Positions 44,635 to 53,184 of a DNA stretch of 64,000 nucleotides are shown piece by piece; the stretch's first letter is position 1; each line of letters starts with the position of its first letter. Under the pieces are notes generated by a model, which was not told where the DNA came from, ran no database searches, and saw only the letters and a program-made list of their open reading frames with translations. The DNA is from Flavivirga amylovorans (GTDB lineage: Bacteria; Bacteroidota; Bacteroidia; Flavobacteriales; Flavobacteriaceae). Made by a program: the position numbers and the translations under genes. Location: assembly GCF_030540875.1 (NCBI RefSeq), contig NZ_JAUOEM010000003.1:310001-374000 (forward strand), given 5' to 3'.

Positions 44635-45645
44635 ATGAAACATTTTTTTAAAACCCCATTTATTACGGTATTGTTTTTAGGAAGCTTACTATCTTGCTCG
44701 TCTGATGAAACGACAACTGAAACAACATCGGATGAAAAGATTTCATCGAGTTTAATAAATAAAATAATTGAAACTGCAGCCTCAACTAATGATATTGATA
44801 TCATTAATTTTGAATGTGATAGGGAGGTGACTCTAGTTGGTCATTTTATAAATAATCAAGGAGATTACTATGGGCCATTTAATACGCCACTACCAAAATG
44901 GGATGAACGAATTTTATCTTCTAAAGAACATGCTTTTTCTATGACAGGGATTAAGTTTACTAATGATGATTACTTTATAGATCTTATATTTGATTTTAAC
45001 GGAGGATTTGGCATATTACAAAGTAAGGAGAATATGATTGATTATTTTCAAGACTGTAGTTTTGAAGGAGATATAAAATTTTTCCCTGAGATTGGGCCAA
45101 TAACTGTATCCGAGATCAATTACAGTTGTTCAGGAAAGGCAAAGTATTATATTGATGTAGCAGATGATGATGTGTACATTACTAATGATCCTATACCATT
45201 AAGTGGTGGTATTAATGCCGTAGAAGAGGCTTTGTTAGCCCACAACACAGCAAACAATTCTACATACTCTCTGGATGAACTTAGAATTAATTCTGTTGAG
45301 TTTATTTCACCAGGAGGCACCACTTCTTTTGCTATTGGTAAACCTCAAATGGTTAATTATTTTGAAGACTGTGTTTTAGATAGAAATACTAATGACTGCA
45401 TAAATTTCACATATCCATTAGTAATGAATAAGATTAATCTTCAAACAGATGAAATTGTACCTATAACGATAACTAACGATAGTGAATTGACTCAAGATTT
45501 CTTTGATCAGTTTGAGAATTTAACAATTGTTTATCCTATAACTCTAAGAACATTAAACTATGATATTATTGTAGTGGAATCGAATGAGGAGCTTGAAAAC
45601 GTTTTGACTGACTCAGCAACTTTTTGTACAGATGACGATTGGTAG
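44635..45645 (+). CDS. Surface lipoprotein of ECF cassette, unknown function
   Basis: 336 residues with a lipoprotein signal (ITVLFLGSLLSCSS; lipobox LLSC) and a Thr/Ser/Glu-rich linker. The body contains three similar segments, each starting with a cysteine pattern (NFECDREVTLVG, NYSCSGKAKYY, NDCINFTYPLVMNKINL) and YFEDC/YFQDC endings. Family not recognised, but lipoproteins with this F-x-YP pattern commonly follow TonB receptors in such cassettes. It probably sits at the outer membrane with the receptor. Confidence 0.7.
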   Translation: MKHFFKTPFITVLFLGSLLSCSSDETTTETTSDEKISSSLINKIIETAASTNDIDIINFECDREVTLVGHFINNQGDYYGPFNTPLPKWDERILSSKEHAFSMTGIKFTNDDYFIDLIFDFNGGFGILQSKENMIDYFQDCSFEGDIKFFPEIGPITVSEINYSCSGKAKYYIDVADDDVYITNDPIPLSGGINAVEEALLAHNTANNSTYSLDELRINSVEFISPGGTTSFAIGKPQMVNYFEDCVLDRNTNDCINFTYPLVMNKINLQTDEIVPITITNDSELTQDFFDQFENLTIVYPITLRTLNYDIIVVESNEELENVLTDSATFCTDDDW

Positions 45646-45692
45646 CAATGTAGTAATAAATTAATTTACTTATTATTAAATCTATTTACTAC

Positions 45693-45727
45693 AAAAGCCT
45701 ATGAAACTTGTTTCATAGGCTTTTATT
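45693..45727. terminator. Convergent bidirectional terminator
   Basis: AAAAGCCTATGAAA (45693-45706) pairs with TTTCATAGGCTTTT (45711-45724) around a CTTG loop; a 14-bp perfect stem between the lipoprotein gene and the convergent TlpA gene. Confidence 0.9.
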
Positions 45728-45744
45728 TATATGCTTTTAATATA

Positions 45745-46755
45745 TTAAATATTTAAAGAAGTAAATAATTCGATTAGCTTTGGGCTAGATGGTCTAGGCG
45801 CATCGGCATTAACGACATTACCAGCTGGATCTATAAGGATAAAACGAGGAATCCCTTGAATCTTATAACCTTGAACAAATTCCGATTGCCAATTATTATC
45901 GGCAAATAATTGTACACCACCTAATTCTTTATCCGTAACCATTTTTTTCCATGCGTCATGGTCTTTTTGGTTATCAATAGAAATACTAACAAACTCAATG
46001 TTTTTTCCATGATATTGACCTTCAACTTTTTTAAGATCAGGAATTTCTTTTTTACAAGGTCCACACCAAGTAGCCCATACATCTATATAAACATACTTTC
46101 CTTTTAAGTCTGTTAAAGATGTTGTTCCTCCTTTATGATTTTCATAATTAACGAAGTCTGGAGAAGGTTTACCTACAAAGCTTGATAATTGCTTCGTTCT
46201 CTGTTTTTGTTGGGTATAAGCAGCTGTAATCCCTGCGTTAAATTGCTCAAGACCAGCTTTTTCATTTGCATGAATTGAGGAATCGATATCTTTATTACTT
46301 TCAATAAACTCAGTTAGTGTCTTCTCTATTTCGCTAACTTTAGTTTTAAAAGCGGCTTCTTCTAATTCAAATATATCTGGTGAAAAAATACTTTCTTGAA
46401 GTAGCATTTTTTTAGCTAGATAATTACTGGTTTTTGCACCCGTACCTGTATATTTAATAGTTTCATCAAATTCTTTTGCATTAAATGTTAAATTAATATC
46501 AAATCCATTTTCAAGAAACATGTTAGTAGATTCTGCTCCATCAAAAAGGTTGTGAATACCAGATACTACTTTTAAGGTATCACTAAATGTGCCATCTTCA
46601 TTAACTTTAATGGTTTTTGAATATGTTCGTGTTCTAACTACTAAGGAATCGCTGTTTTTATCAGTGATTTTACCTGAGAAAGTTACGTAGTCTTTGGGAG
46701 CATTTTCACAAGCTACTATAGCTACTGTTAATGCTAAAAAAAGTATTTTTTTCAT
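45745..46755 (-). CDS. TlpA-like thiol-disulfide lipoprotein
   Basis: 336 residues. Lipoprotein signal (ILFLALTVAIVAC, Cys16), an N-terminal DUF4369-like beta domain (YVTFSGKITDKNSDSLVVRT), a helical middle, and a C-terminal thioredoxin-like domain with WATWCGPCKKEIPDL (Cys231, Cys234). The cis-proline is in QGIPRFILID. Bacteroidetes proteins of this build are thought to act as periplasmic reductases for cytochrome or other exported thiols; the specific partner is not known. Monocistronic. Confidence 0.9.
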   Translation of the reverse strand: MKKILFLALTVAIVACENAPKDYVTFSGKITDKNSDSLVVRTRTYSKTIKVNEDGTFSDTLKVVSGIHNLFDGAESTNMFLENGFDINLTFNAKEFDETIKYTGTGAKTSNYLAKKMLLQESIFSPDIFELEEAAFKTKVSEIEKTLTEFIESNKDIDSSIHANEKAGLEQFNAGITAAYTQQKQRTKQLSSFVGKPSPDFVNYENHKGGTTSLTDLKGKYVYIDVWATWCGPCKKEIPDLKKVEGQYHGKNIEFVSISIDNQKDHDAWKKMVTDKELGGVQLFADNNWQSEFVQGYKIQGIPRFILIDPAGNVVNADAPRPSSPKLIELFTSLNI

Positions 46756-46886
46756 ATTTTCGTTTAATTAATAAACCAAAAATAAACTTTTATACAAAAC
46801 GGTGTTAATTATTAACATTTTGTTAGGTATTAGATCCTAGTTACTTGGTAGGGATTAAGGTGGATGTTATAGCAAATAATATTTAT

Positions 46887-47741
46887 TTATAGCTCACAAG
46901 TTAATGTCTTGTAATCTACTATTTCTGGTATAATATTTAGAGCGTACAATTGTTTTTGCACATTCATTATGGTTGGCTTATCAATTAAATTTTGAGACCA
47001 TTCAGTAATGCTTAACCATTCTTGTACGTCTTCAAGTTGCTGCTCATAGCGATTTGAAATTGTTTTATCTATACTAGGTATCTCTTTAAATTCTGAGGTG
47101 GTATTATTTATAATCTCTAAAATGGTTTCTAAATCTTCTTTATTCGATGTAATAAAATCTTCTCGTACTGCAATCACAAAACAGGGCCATGGTGACGGAC
47201 AATTGCCTAGTCTTCTAAATATACCATCGTCTACTAATGGTTTTGTTGTGAATTTTTCCCATAAAAAATAATCAGCTTTACCAGTAGTAAGTCCTTCTAC
47301 AGCACCGTTTAAATTTTTTATAATCTCAAAATTAAGATCTTTTTCTAAATCCCATTTGTTGTTTTCAGCATTGATATAAGCCATTAAATGAGACCCTGAA
47401 CCATATCTACTTATAGCTGCTTTCGTTCCTTTTAAATCTTCAATAGTTTTATAAGAGGAATCATGAGCAACATGAATCCCCCAGTTTAAAGGTGTTTGAA
47501 CAAAAGTTTGTACAATTTTACTAGGATTACCATCTATGATATCTTTTATAATACCTTCCGTAAGTATAACGGCTATATCAATTTCTTTGTTCCGAAGGGC
47601 TTTACACATTGCGCCAGTTCCACCAGCGTAATCATGCCAACGCAAATTAATGTCTTCCCTTTTATAATCCCCATTTTTTAGTGTTAAATACCAAGCTAAG
47701 TTAAAATGCTCTGGTACACCACCAATATTTACTTTCTTCAT
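46887..47741 (-). CDS. Cytoplasmic NMT1/THI5-like binding protein (Ca3427-like)
   Basis: 284 residues with a type II periplasmic-binding-protein fold: VPEHFNLAWYLTLKNGDYKRE, GTGAMCKALRNKEIDIAVILTEG, IEDLKGTKAAISRYGSGSHLMAY, GAVEGLTTGKADYFLWEKF. It has no signal peptide and no transporter genes adjoin, so it is not a normal ABC solute receptor. It resembles the Ca3427-like group, cytoplasmic homologues of the THI5/NMT1 family found in yeasts and bacteria, whose ligand is unknown to me. It starts 12 bp after the nucleoside phosphorylase gene. Confidence 0.75.
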   Translation of the reverse strand: MKKVNIGGVPEHFNLAWYLTLKNGDYKREDINLRWHDYAGGTGAMCKALRNKEIDIAVILTEGIIKDIIDGNPSKIVQTFVQTPLNWGIHVAHDSSYKTIEDLKGTKAAISRYGSGSHLMAYINAENNKWDLEKDLNFEIIKNLNGAVEGLTTGKADYFLWEKFTTKPLVDDGIFRRLGNCPSPWPCFVIAVREDFITSNKEDLETILEIINNTTSEFKEIPSIDKTISNRYEQQLEDVQEWLSITEWSQNLIDKPTIMNVQKQLYALNIIPEIVDYKTLTCEL

Positions 47742-47753
47742 TAAGTCAATCTG

Positions 47754-48623
47754 TTAGTCTGTAATTTTATTGAGAGTATATTTAATAAGTTTATCAATAA
47801 CCTCTGACGGGTTTTTACTAAAAGTTCCACTAGCTCTATTAGCTATAATAGCGTTTAGAGACAAGGCATGATGTCCCAATAGCTTTGCTAATCCATATAT
47901 AGCAGATGTTTCCATCTCCAAATTAGTGATACGTGAGCCTTTAAAATTAAAGGTATCCATTTTGTTGTTTAGGCTAGCATCTTGAACAGGTAACCTTAAA
48001 ACACGTCCTTGAGGGCCATAAAAGCCGCCAGCTGTAGCGGTTAGTCCTTTGTGAGTTTCATTGCTTTCAAATTGTGTTTCGAGTAAATCACTGTTTTTTA
48101 TAATGATTGGTCTTGCCTTGTGTTCATGCCAATTTGTTTGCTTTATGAAAGCATCTTCAATATCAGGATTGTTGATGGTGTTTATTTGGTAAGCATGTAG
48201 CATACCGTTAAGGTCTAACCCATGAGTGCTCAAGAGAAATGAATCTACAGGGATATCTTTTTGTAAGGAGCCAGAAGTACCTATTCTTATAATGTTTAAA
48301 CTTGTGATAGTGTTTTTTGGGACTTTAGTAACTAAGTCAATATTAAAAAGGGCATCTAATTCATTTAAAACAATATCAATATTATCTGGTCCAATACCAG
48401 TAGATATAACAGTTATGCGCTTGCCTTTATAATAGCCAGTTTGAGTTTTAAATTCACGTTTTTGCGTAGAGAATTCTATACGGTCAAAATATTTAGTGAC
48501 TTTTTCAACACGATTTTGATCACCAACAAAAATGATGGTATTCGAAACATGTTCAGGTTTTAAATTTAAATGATAAACGCTACCATCTGGATTTAGTATA
48601 AGTTCAGATTCCTTAATGGGCAT
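47754..48623 (-). CDS. Nucleoside phosphorylase, uridine phosphorylase-like
   Basis: 289 residues of the PNP/UDP phosphorylase family: VGDQNRVEKVTKYFD, VISTGIGPDNIDIVLNEL, IIRIGTSGSLQKDIPVDSFLLS, and the ribose-binding NLEMETSAIYGLAKLLGHHALSLNAIIANR. It cleaves a nucleoside with phosphate to base plus ribose-1-phosphate in salvage. The base specificity cannot be read here. Its ATG overlaps the end of the DUF1835 gene by 11 bases. Confidence 0.87.
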   Translation of the reverse strand: MPIKESELILNPDGSVYHLNLKPEHVSNTIIFVGDQNRVEKVTKYFDRIEFSTQKREFKTQTGYYKGKRITVISTGIGPDNIDIVLNELDALFNIDLVTKVPKNTITSLNIIRIGTSGSLQKDIPVDSFLLSTHGLDLNGMLHAYQINTINNPDIEDAFIKQTNWHEHKARPIIIKNSDLLETQFESNETHKGLTATAGGFYGPQGRVLRLPVQDASLNNKMDTFNFKGSRITNLEMETSAIYGLAKLLGHHALSLNAIIANRASGTFSKNPSEVIDKLIKYTLNKITD

Positions 48624-49554
48624 TTAATACAGTTTTTACAAGTTTATTTTGTTTCTTATTAAATTGAAAATCGAACTTTTTAAGTCCTCCATAAACCATG
48701 TTGTTGTCAATTTCTGTGGCAACATTGTGCTGACCCAATAAGGCTTCATGCCCATTTCTGTTAAGGTGGATATGCTGACCTTCATTTGTAAAAAAGACAC
48801 TAAGTTTATCTATAATTCTAGAAATTTGAAGGTCGCCAAAGCCATAGTATCCCTGATAGTTAAGAACGTACCCTAATAAATGATGCTTGGATTTTATAGT
48901 GTTGCTTTTAACAATTTCCAATATATTTTTTTCTAAAGCATTTAAACCATGTACAGAATCTGGAAAACGCTCTAAATGTGCTTTTAGACAATTACTTAAA
49001 TATTTAAATGATGATACAGTTATAATATAAGGTTTTAATAAATTATGATCTTTACCACAATAAATACCCCAAATAGTCTTAACTAAATCTAAATCATCAG
49101 AGTTTAGTTTTACTCTGTTTTTATAGTGATTTATTAATTGCTCAGCATTAAGTTCGGCTAAGCCTTTTAAAATTTTACTGCCTTTAATTCTGCCACTACA
49201 AACTAAGTAAATGGGGAGGTTGATTTTCTTTTGTATTATCAAGTTTATAACCGCTATCATGTTGATATGGCAAAACAAATCGTACTCAAACCATAGAATA
49301 ATTTCTGAATAGTTTTTATAAGCATCCAGTTTGTTTAATTCAGATTTAATTTTGTCTGTATCTAAGTCTATATCATAAAACTCACTAAAAAAAGATTTTC
49401 TTACATCTAAAAAAGTTTCAGAATTTATGTCTACAATAGTAGATCCTTCGCAAAGCATTTCTTGCCAGGTTAGTTTTTCTCCAACAATGTCTAACTCATT
49501 TAAATAGTTGGTTAAAACATCGCCATTAGTAATATGAAGAGGTTGTTTGTCCAT
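48613..49554 (-). CDS. DUF1835 domain protein
   Basis: 313 residues. LHITNGDVLTNYLNELDIVGEKLTWQEMLCEG is the DUF1835 opening (a GD-containing beta-alpha start), and LWFEYDLFCHINMIAVINLI continues it. No catalytic function is established. It overlaps the nucleoside phosphorylase gene by 11 bases and lies two bases after the SUI1 gene, a four-gene operon. Confidence 0.85.
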   Translation of the reverse strand: MDKQPLHITNGDVLTNYLNELDIVGEKLTWQEMLCEGSTIVDINSETFLDVRKSFFSEFYDIDLDTDKIKSELNKLDAYKNYSEIILWFEYDLFCHINMIAVINLIIQKKINLPIYLVCSGRIKGSKILKGLAELNAEQLINHYKNRVKLNSDDLDLVKTIWGIYCGKDHNLLKPYIITVSSFKYLSNCLKAHLERFPDSVHGLNALEKNILEIVKSNTIKSKHHLLGYVLNYQGYYGFGDLQISRIIDKLSVFFTNEGQHIHLNRNGHEALLGQHNVATEIDNNMVYGGLKKFDFQFNKKQNKLVKTVLNAH

Positions 49555-49556
49555 AA

Positions 49557-49886
49557 TTAACCGCCTACGCGTTTTACTTTAAACCCTTTGTCTTGGAGTA
49601 TTTTCATTATTTTATCACGATAATCCCCTTGAATAATAATCTTATCATCTTTAAAACTACCACCAACACTTAGCGTTGTTTTAATGTCTTTCGCTAATGC
49701 CTTAAAATCCTCATTAGCTCCGGTATAGCCTTCTAAAATAGTGATAGGTTTCCCTTTGCGCTTTTCATATTTGCAAATAATAGGATCGTCTTGCATCCAT
49801 ATTTCAGAGGCTTCACTATCATTTTTAATAGGTTCTTCTTGTACGTGATCTGGAAACAAATTTTTTAATTGGTCTTGTAAATCCAT
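49557..49886 (-). CDS. SUI1/eIF1-like translation factor (YciH family)
   Basis: 109 residues. The SUI1 domain occupies the C-terminal two thirds: CKYEKRKGKPITILEGYTG, LAKDIKTTLSVGGSFKDDKIIIQGDYRDKIMKIL, ending GFKVKRVGG. Bacterial homologues (YciH) are thought to affect start-codon fidelity. First gene of the operon to 46887. Confidence 0.92.
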   Translation of the reverse strand: MDLQDQLKNLFPDHVQEEPIKNDSEASEIWMQDDPIICKYEKRKGKPITILEGYTGANEDFKALAKDIKTTLSVGGSFKDDKIIIQGDYRDKIMKILQDKGFKVKRVGG

Positions 49887-49994
49887 CTTTTTAGTGTTCA
49901 GTATTCAGTGGTTCGGTTGACATTGTTTACTGGTTAGTTAGCAGTTTTTTGCATTGCTATTTTTTACTGTTGACTGTAAACTGAATATTGCCAA

Positions 49995-50945
49995 CTACTT
50001 TTTAATTAGCCCTAATTCTATTAATCGTTCATTTAAAAATTCACCAGCGGTAATATCTTCAAATGCTTTAGGGGTATTTTCATCAATACAACCTTCTAAA
50101 ACATCCAATTTCATATCACTTATTGGGTGCATAAAAAATGGAATAGAGTAGCGTGATGTTCCCCAAAGTTCTTTTGGTGGGTTTATAACGCGATGTATTG
50201 TCGATTTTAATTTGTTATTAGTATGTCTTGATAACATATCTCCAACGTTAATCATAAGTTCATCAGGTTGAGCTATTGCATCAATCCATTCACCTTTATG
50301 ATTTTGCACCTGTAAACCACGTCCTTGAGCCCCCATTAAAAGTGTAATTAGATTAATGTCTCCATGTGCCGCAGCACGAACAGCTTCCTTAGGTTCTTCA
50401 GAAATAGGGGGATAATGAATAGGCCTTAAGATGGAATTTCCATTATGGATAAATTTATCAAAATACGTTTCTTCAATACCTAAATGAATTGCTAATGCAC
50501 GTAACACATACTTAGCCGTTTTTTCAAGCATTTTATAAGTCTCCTTGCCTACGGCATTAAATTCTGGGAGTTCATTAACAATCACGTTTTTAGGATATTC
50601 AGCTTCAAGTTTGGGATTGTTTTCAACATATTGACCAAAATGCCAAAACTCTTTTAAATCACCTTCTTTTTTGCCTTTAGCACTTTCTTTGCCGAAAGAT
50701 ACATAACCACGCTGTCCGCCAATTCCTGGAATTTCATAGTTTTGTTTCGTTTCTGTTGGCAAGCTAAAAAAATCTTTAACCTCTTTATATAAGTTTTCAA
50801 CTAAAGTATCATCAAGAAAATGACCTTTTAAAGCAACAAACCCGATGTCTTCATAAGCCTTTCCGATAGCATCAACAAATTGTTGCTTTTTTGTTGGGTT
50901 ATCAGAAATAAAATCGCTTAAATCTACACTTGGAATACTAGTCAT
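49995..50945 (-). CDS. Isopenicillin N synthase-like 2OG/Fe(II) oxygenase
   Basis: 316 residues. N-terminal IPSVDLSDFISDNP (DIOX_N), then the iron-binding HGDINLITLL (His194, Asp196) and HRVINP (His251), with the 2-oxoglutarate-contacting RYSIPFF region. The double-stranded beta-helix is complete. Substrate unknown; isopenicillin production is not implied. Upstream on the minus strand is a -7 box TACATTTG (50980-50973). Confidence 0.9.
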   Translation of the reverse strand: MTSIPSVDLSDFISDNPTKKQQFVDAIGKAYEDIGFVALKGHFLDDTLVENLYKEVKDFFSLPTETKQNYEIPGIGGQRGYVSFGKESAKGKKEGDLKEFWHFGQYVENNPKLEAEYPKNVIVNELPEFNAVGKETYKMLEKTAKYVLRALAIHLGIEETYFDKFIHNGNSILRPIHYPPISEEPKEAVRAAAHGDINLITLLMGAQGRGLQVQNHKGEWIDAIAQPDELMINVGDMLSRHTNNKLKSTIHRVINPPKELWGTSRYSIPFFMHPISDMKLDVLEGCIDENTPKAFEDITAGEFLNERLIELGLIKK

Positions 50946-50972
50946 GTATTATTATTTAATATGGATGTATTA

Positions 50973-50980
50973 CAAATGTA
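50973..50980 (-). promoter_or_regulatory. Putative -7 element for oxygenase gene
   Basis: TACATTTG on the minus strand, 28 bp before the ATG. Confidence 0.4.
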
Positions 50981-51048
50981 CAAAAACATTGCAAAGTTTG
51001 GTATAAGGAGGTTTATATAACTTTTATATAATTTTTATCTTTTTATGG

Positions 51049-51056
51049 TATATTTG
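51049..51056 (+). promoter_or_regulatory. Putative -7 element for E1 gene
   Basis: TATATTTG, 23 bp before the ATG at 51079. Confidence 0.45.
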
Positions 51057-51078
51057 ATCAAGATAATATATTTAATCT

Positions 51079-53082
51079 ATGAGTACAGAATCCACTCCAA
51101 TTGTTATGGAATACAATATTGAAAATCTTGAAAAAGATGTATTGATTCAATTGTATAAAAATATATTAAAGCCAAGATTGATAGAGGAGAAGATGCTTAT
51201 TTTACTACGTCAAGGAAAAATAAGTAAATGGTTTTCTGGCATTGGTCAAGAAGCTATTGCTGTAGGTGTTACCATGGCGCTAAATAAAGATGAGTATATA
51301 TTACCCATGCATAGAAATCTAGGGGTGTTTACGTCTCGTGAGATTCCTTTGTACAGATTGTTTGGACAGTGGCAAGGCAAAGCATCTGGATTTACAAAAG
51401 GTAGGGATCGATCCTTTCATTTCGGAACTCAAGACTATAAAATAGTTGGAATGATTTCTCATTTAGGACCGCAATTAGGTGTTGCAGATGGTATTGCTTT
51501 GGCTTCCAAATTGAAAAACAAAAATAGCGTAACAGCAGTATTTACAGGTGAAGGAGGTACAAGTGAAGGTGATTTTCATGAAGCTTTAAATGTGGCATCA
51601 GTATGGCAGTTGCCTGTATTATTTTGTGTTGAAAATAATGGTTACGGATTGTCGACTCCCACAAGCGAACAATATCATTGTGAAAATATAGCAGATAGAG
51701 GTCTTGGATATGGTATGGAATCACATATTATTGATGGCAATAATATTGTTGAAGTTTATAAAAAAGTTAGTGAATTATCACAAAGCGTAAGAGAAAATCC
51801 TAGGCCTATTTTATTAGAATTTAAAACATTTAGAATGCGAGGGCATGAAGAGGCAAGTGGTGTTAAATATGTTCCAAAAGAACTTATGGATGCCTGGGCT
51901 GTTAAAGATCCTGTTTTAAACTTTGAAACTTTCTTAAAAGAAAATGATTTTTTAAGTAACACAGAAAACACATCTATTAAAGCTGAAATTATAGCAGAAA
52001 TCAATAAAGGCTTGGATACCGCTTTCGCTGAAGAAGCTGTGATTCCAAATGAAATAAATGAATTAAGTGATGTGTATCAAGAATTTGATTATAAGGAGTT
52101 TGGTGATAATTTAAAATCAACAGAAATTCGTTTCATTGATGCTATTTCTGATGGATTAAAACAAAGCATGGAGCAACATGAAGACCTGGTTATTATGGGG
52201 CAAGATATTGCTGAATATGGAGGTGCTTTTAAAATAACACAAGGGTTTGTTGAGCAATTTGGAAAAGCGCGTGTACGTAATACCCCCATTTGCGAATCAG
52301 CAATTGTAGAAGCTGCCATGGGATTGTCTATAGCGGGTATTAAAAGTGTTGTTGAAATGCAGTTTGCAGATTTTGTGACATCAGGATTTAATCCAGTCGT
52401 TAATTATTTAGCAAAGTCTCATTATAGATGGGGACAACAAGCCGATGTTGTTATTAGAATGCCTTGCGGCGGCGGTGTGGCAGCTGGTCCTTTTCATTCA
52501 CAAACTAACGAAGCCTGGTTTACAAAAACACCAGGTTTAAAAGTCGTCTACCCTGCATTTCCTTATGATGCTAAGGGGTTGTTGGCTACAGCTATTAATG
52601 ACCCTAATCCTGTCCTGTTTTTCGAACATAAAGGATTATACAGAAGCATTCGTCAAGAAGTACCAACAGATTACTACACATTGCCTTTTGGTAAGGCTTC
52701 TGTGATTAAAGAAGGTCATAATGTTACCATTATTAGCTATGGAGCCGCTGTTCATTGGGCTTTAGAAACTTTGGAAAATAACCCTGAAATGTCAGCAGAT
52801 GTCATAGATTTAAGAACACTTCAACCTTTAGATACCGAAACATTGTATACTTCAGTTAGAAAAACGGGAAAAGTGATTATTTTACAAGAAGATTCCCTAT
52901 TTGGAGGTCTTGCAAGCGATATTTCTGCACTCATTATGGAACAGTGTTTTGAGTCTCTTGATGCGCCAGTAAAGCGTGTTGCTAGTATGGAAACACCTAT
53001 ACCTTTTGCTAGTCAATTAGAAGCTCAATATCTGTCTAAAAACAAGTTTGAAGGGGAGCTAAAAAAACTTTTAGAGTATTAA
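51079..53082 (+). CDS. Fused 2-oxoacid dehydrogenase E1 alpha-beta
   Basis: 667 residues joining the alpha and beta subunits of E1. Alpha half (1-330): RLIEEKMLILLRQGKISKWF, and the thiamine-diphosphate motif GEGGTSEGDFHEALNVASVWQLPVLFCVENN starting at residue 157. Beta half (from about 345): RFIDAISDGLKQSMEQHEDLVIMGQDIAEYGGAF, then VEMQFADF and FLEHKGLYR-type FFEHKGLY. The closest match is the 2-oxoisovalerate (branched-chain) type common in Bacteroidetes. E2 and E3 are not nearby, so they are supplied elsewhere. Confidence 0.93.
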   Translation: MSTESTPIVMEYNIENLEKDVLIQLYKNILKPRLIEEKMLILLRQGKISKWFSGIGQEAIAVGVTMALNKDEYILPMHRNLGVFTSREIPLYRLFGQWQGKASGFTKGRDRSFHFGTQDYKIVGMISHLGPQLGVADGIALASKLKNKNSVTAVFTGEGGTSEGDFHEALNVASVWQLPVLFCVENNGYGLSTPTSEQYHCENIADRGLGYGMESHIIDGNNIVEVYKKVSELSQSVRENPRPILLEFKTFRMRGHEEASGVKYVPKELMDAWAVKDPVLNFETFLKENDFLSNTENTSIKAEIIAEINKGLDTAFAEEAVIPNEINELSDVYQEFDYKEFGDNLKSTEIRFIDAISDGLKQSMEQHEDLVIMGQDIAEYGGAFKITQGFVEQFGKARVRNTPICESAIVEAAMGLSIAGIKSVVEMQFADFVTSGFNPVVNYLAKSHYRWGQQADVVIRMPCGGGVAAGPFHSQTNEAWFTKTPGLKVVYPAFPYDAKGLLATAINDPNPVLFFEHKGLYRSIRQEVPTDYYTLPFGKASVIKEGHNVTIISYGAAVHWALETLENNPEMSADVIDLRTLQPLDTETLYTSVRKTGKVIILQEDSLFGGLASDISALIMEQCFESLDAPVKRVASMETPIPFASQLEAQYLSKNKFEGELKKLLEY

Positions 53083-53115
53083 ACTATTTTAGTATTCTAG
53101 TTAAAAATAACATCA

Positions 53116-53131
53116 TGTAACTTTTGTTACA
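53116..53131. promoter_or_regulatory. Operator-like inverted repeat before sulfite dehydrogenase
   Basis: TGTAAC-TTTT-GTTACA, a perfect 6-4-6 inverted repeat about 55 bp before the sulfite dehydrogenase ATG. The geometry is that of Crp/Fnr-family sites. The regulator is unknown. Confidence 0.5.
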
Positions 53132-53184
53132 ATCGTAAAAGGTTATTAATTGTAATTTTTACAAAAATTAATGACTCTTTTTAT

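Noticed and set aside
49892-49980. T/A-rich intergenic sequence with TTCAGTATTCAGT
   Set aside because: Resembles common short intergenic repeats; too short and irregular to call an element.
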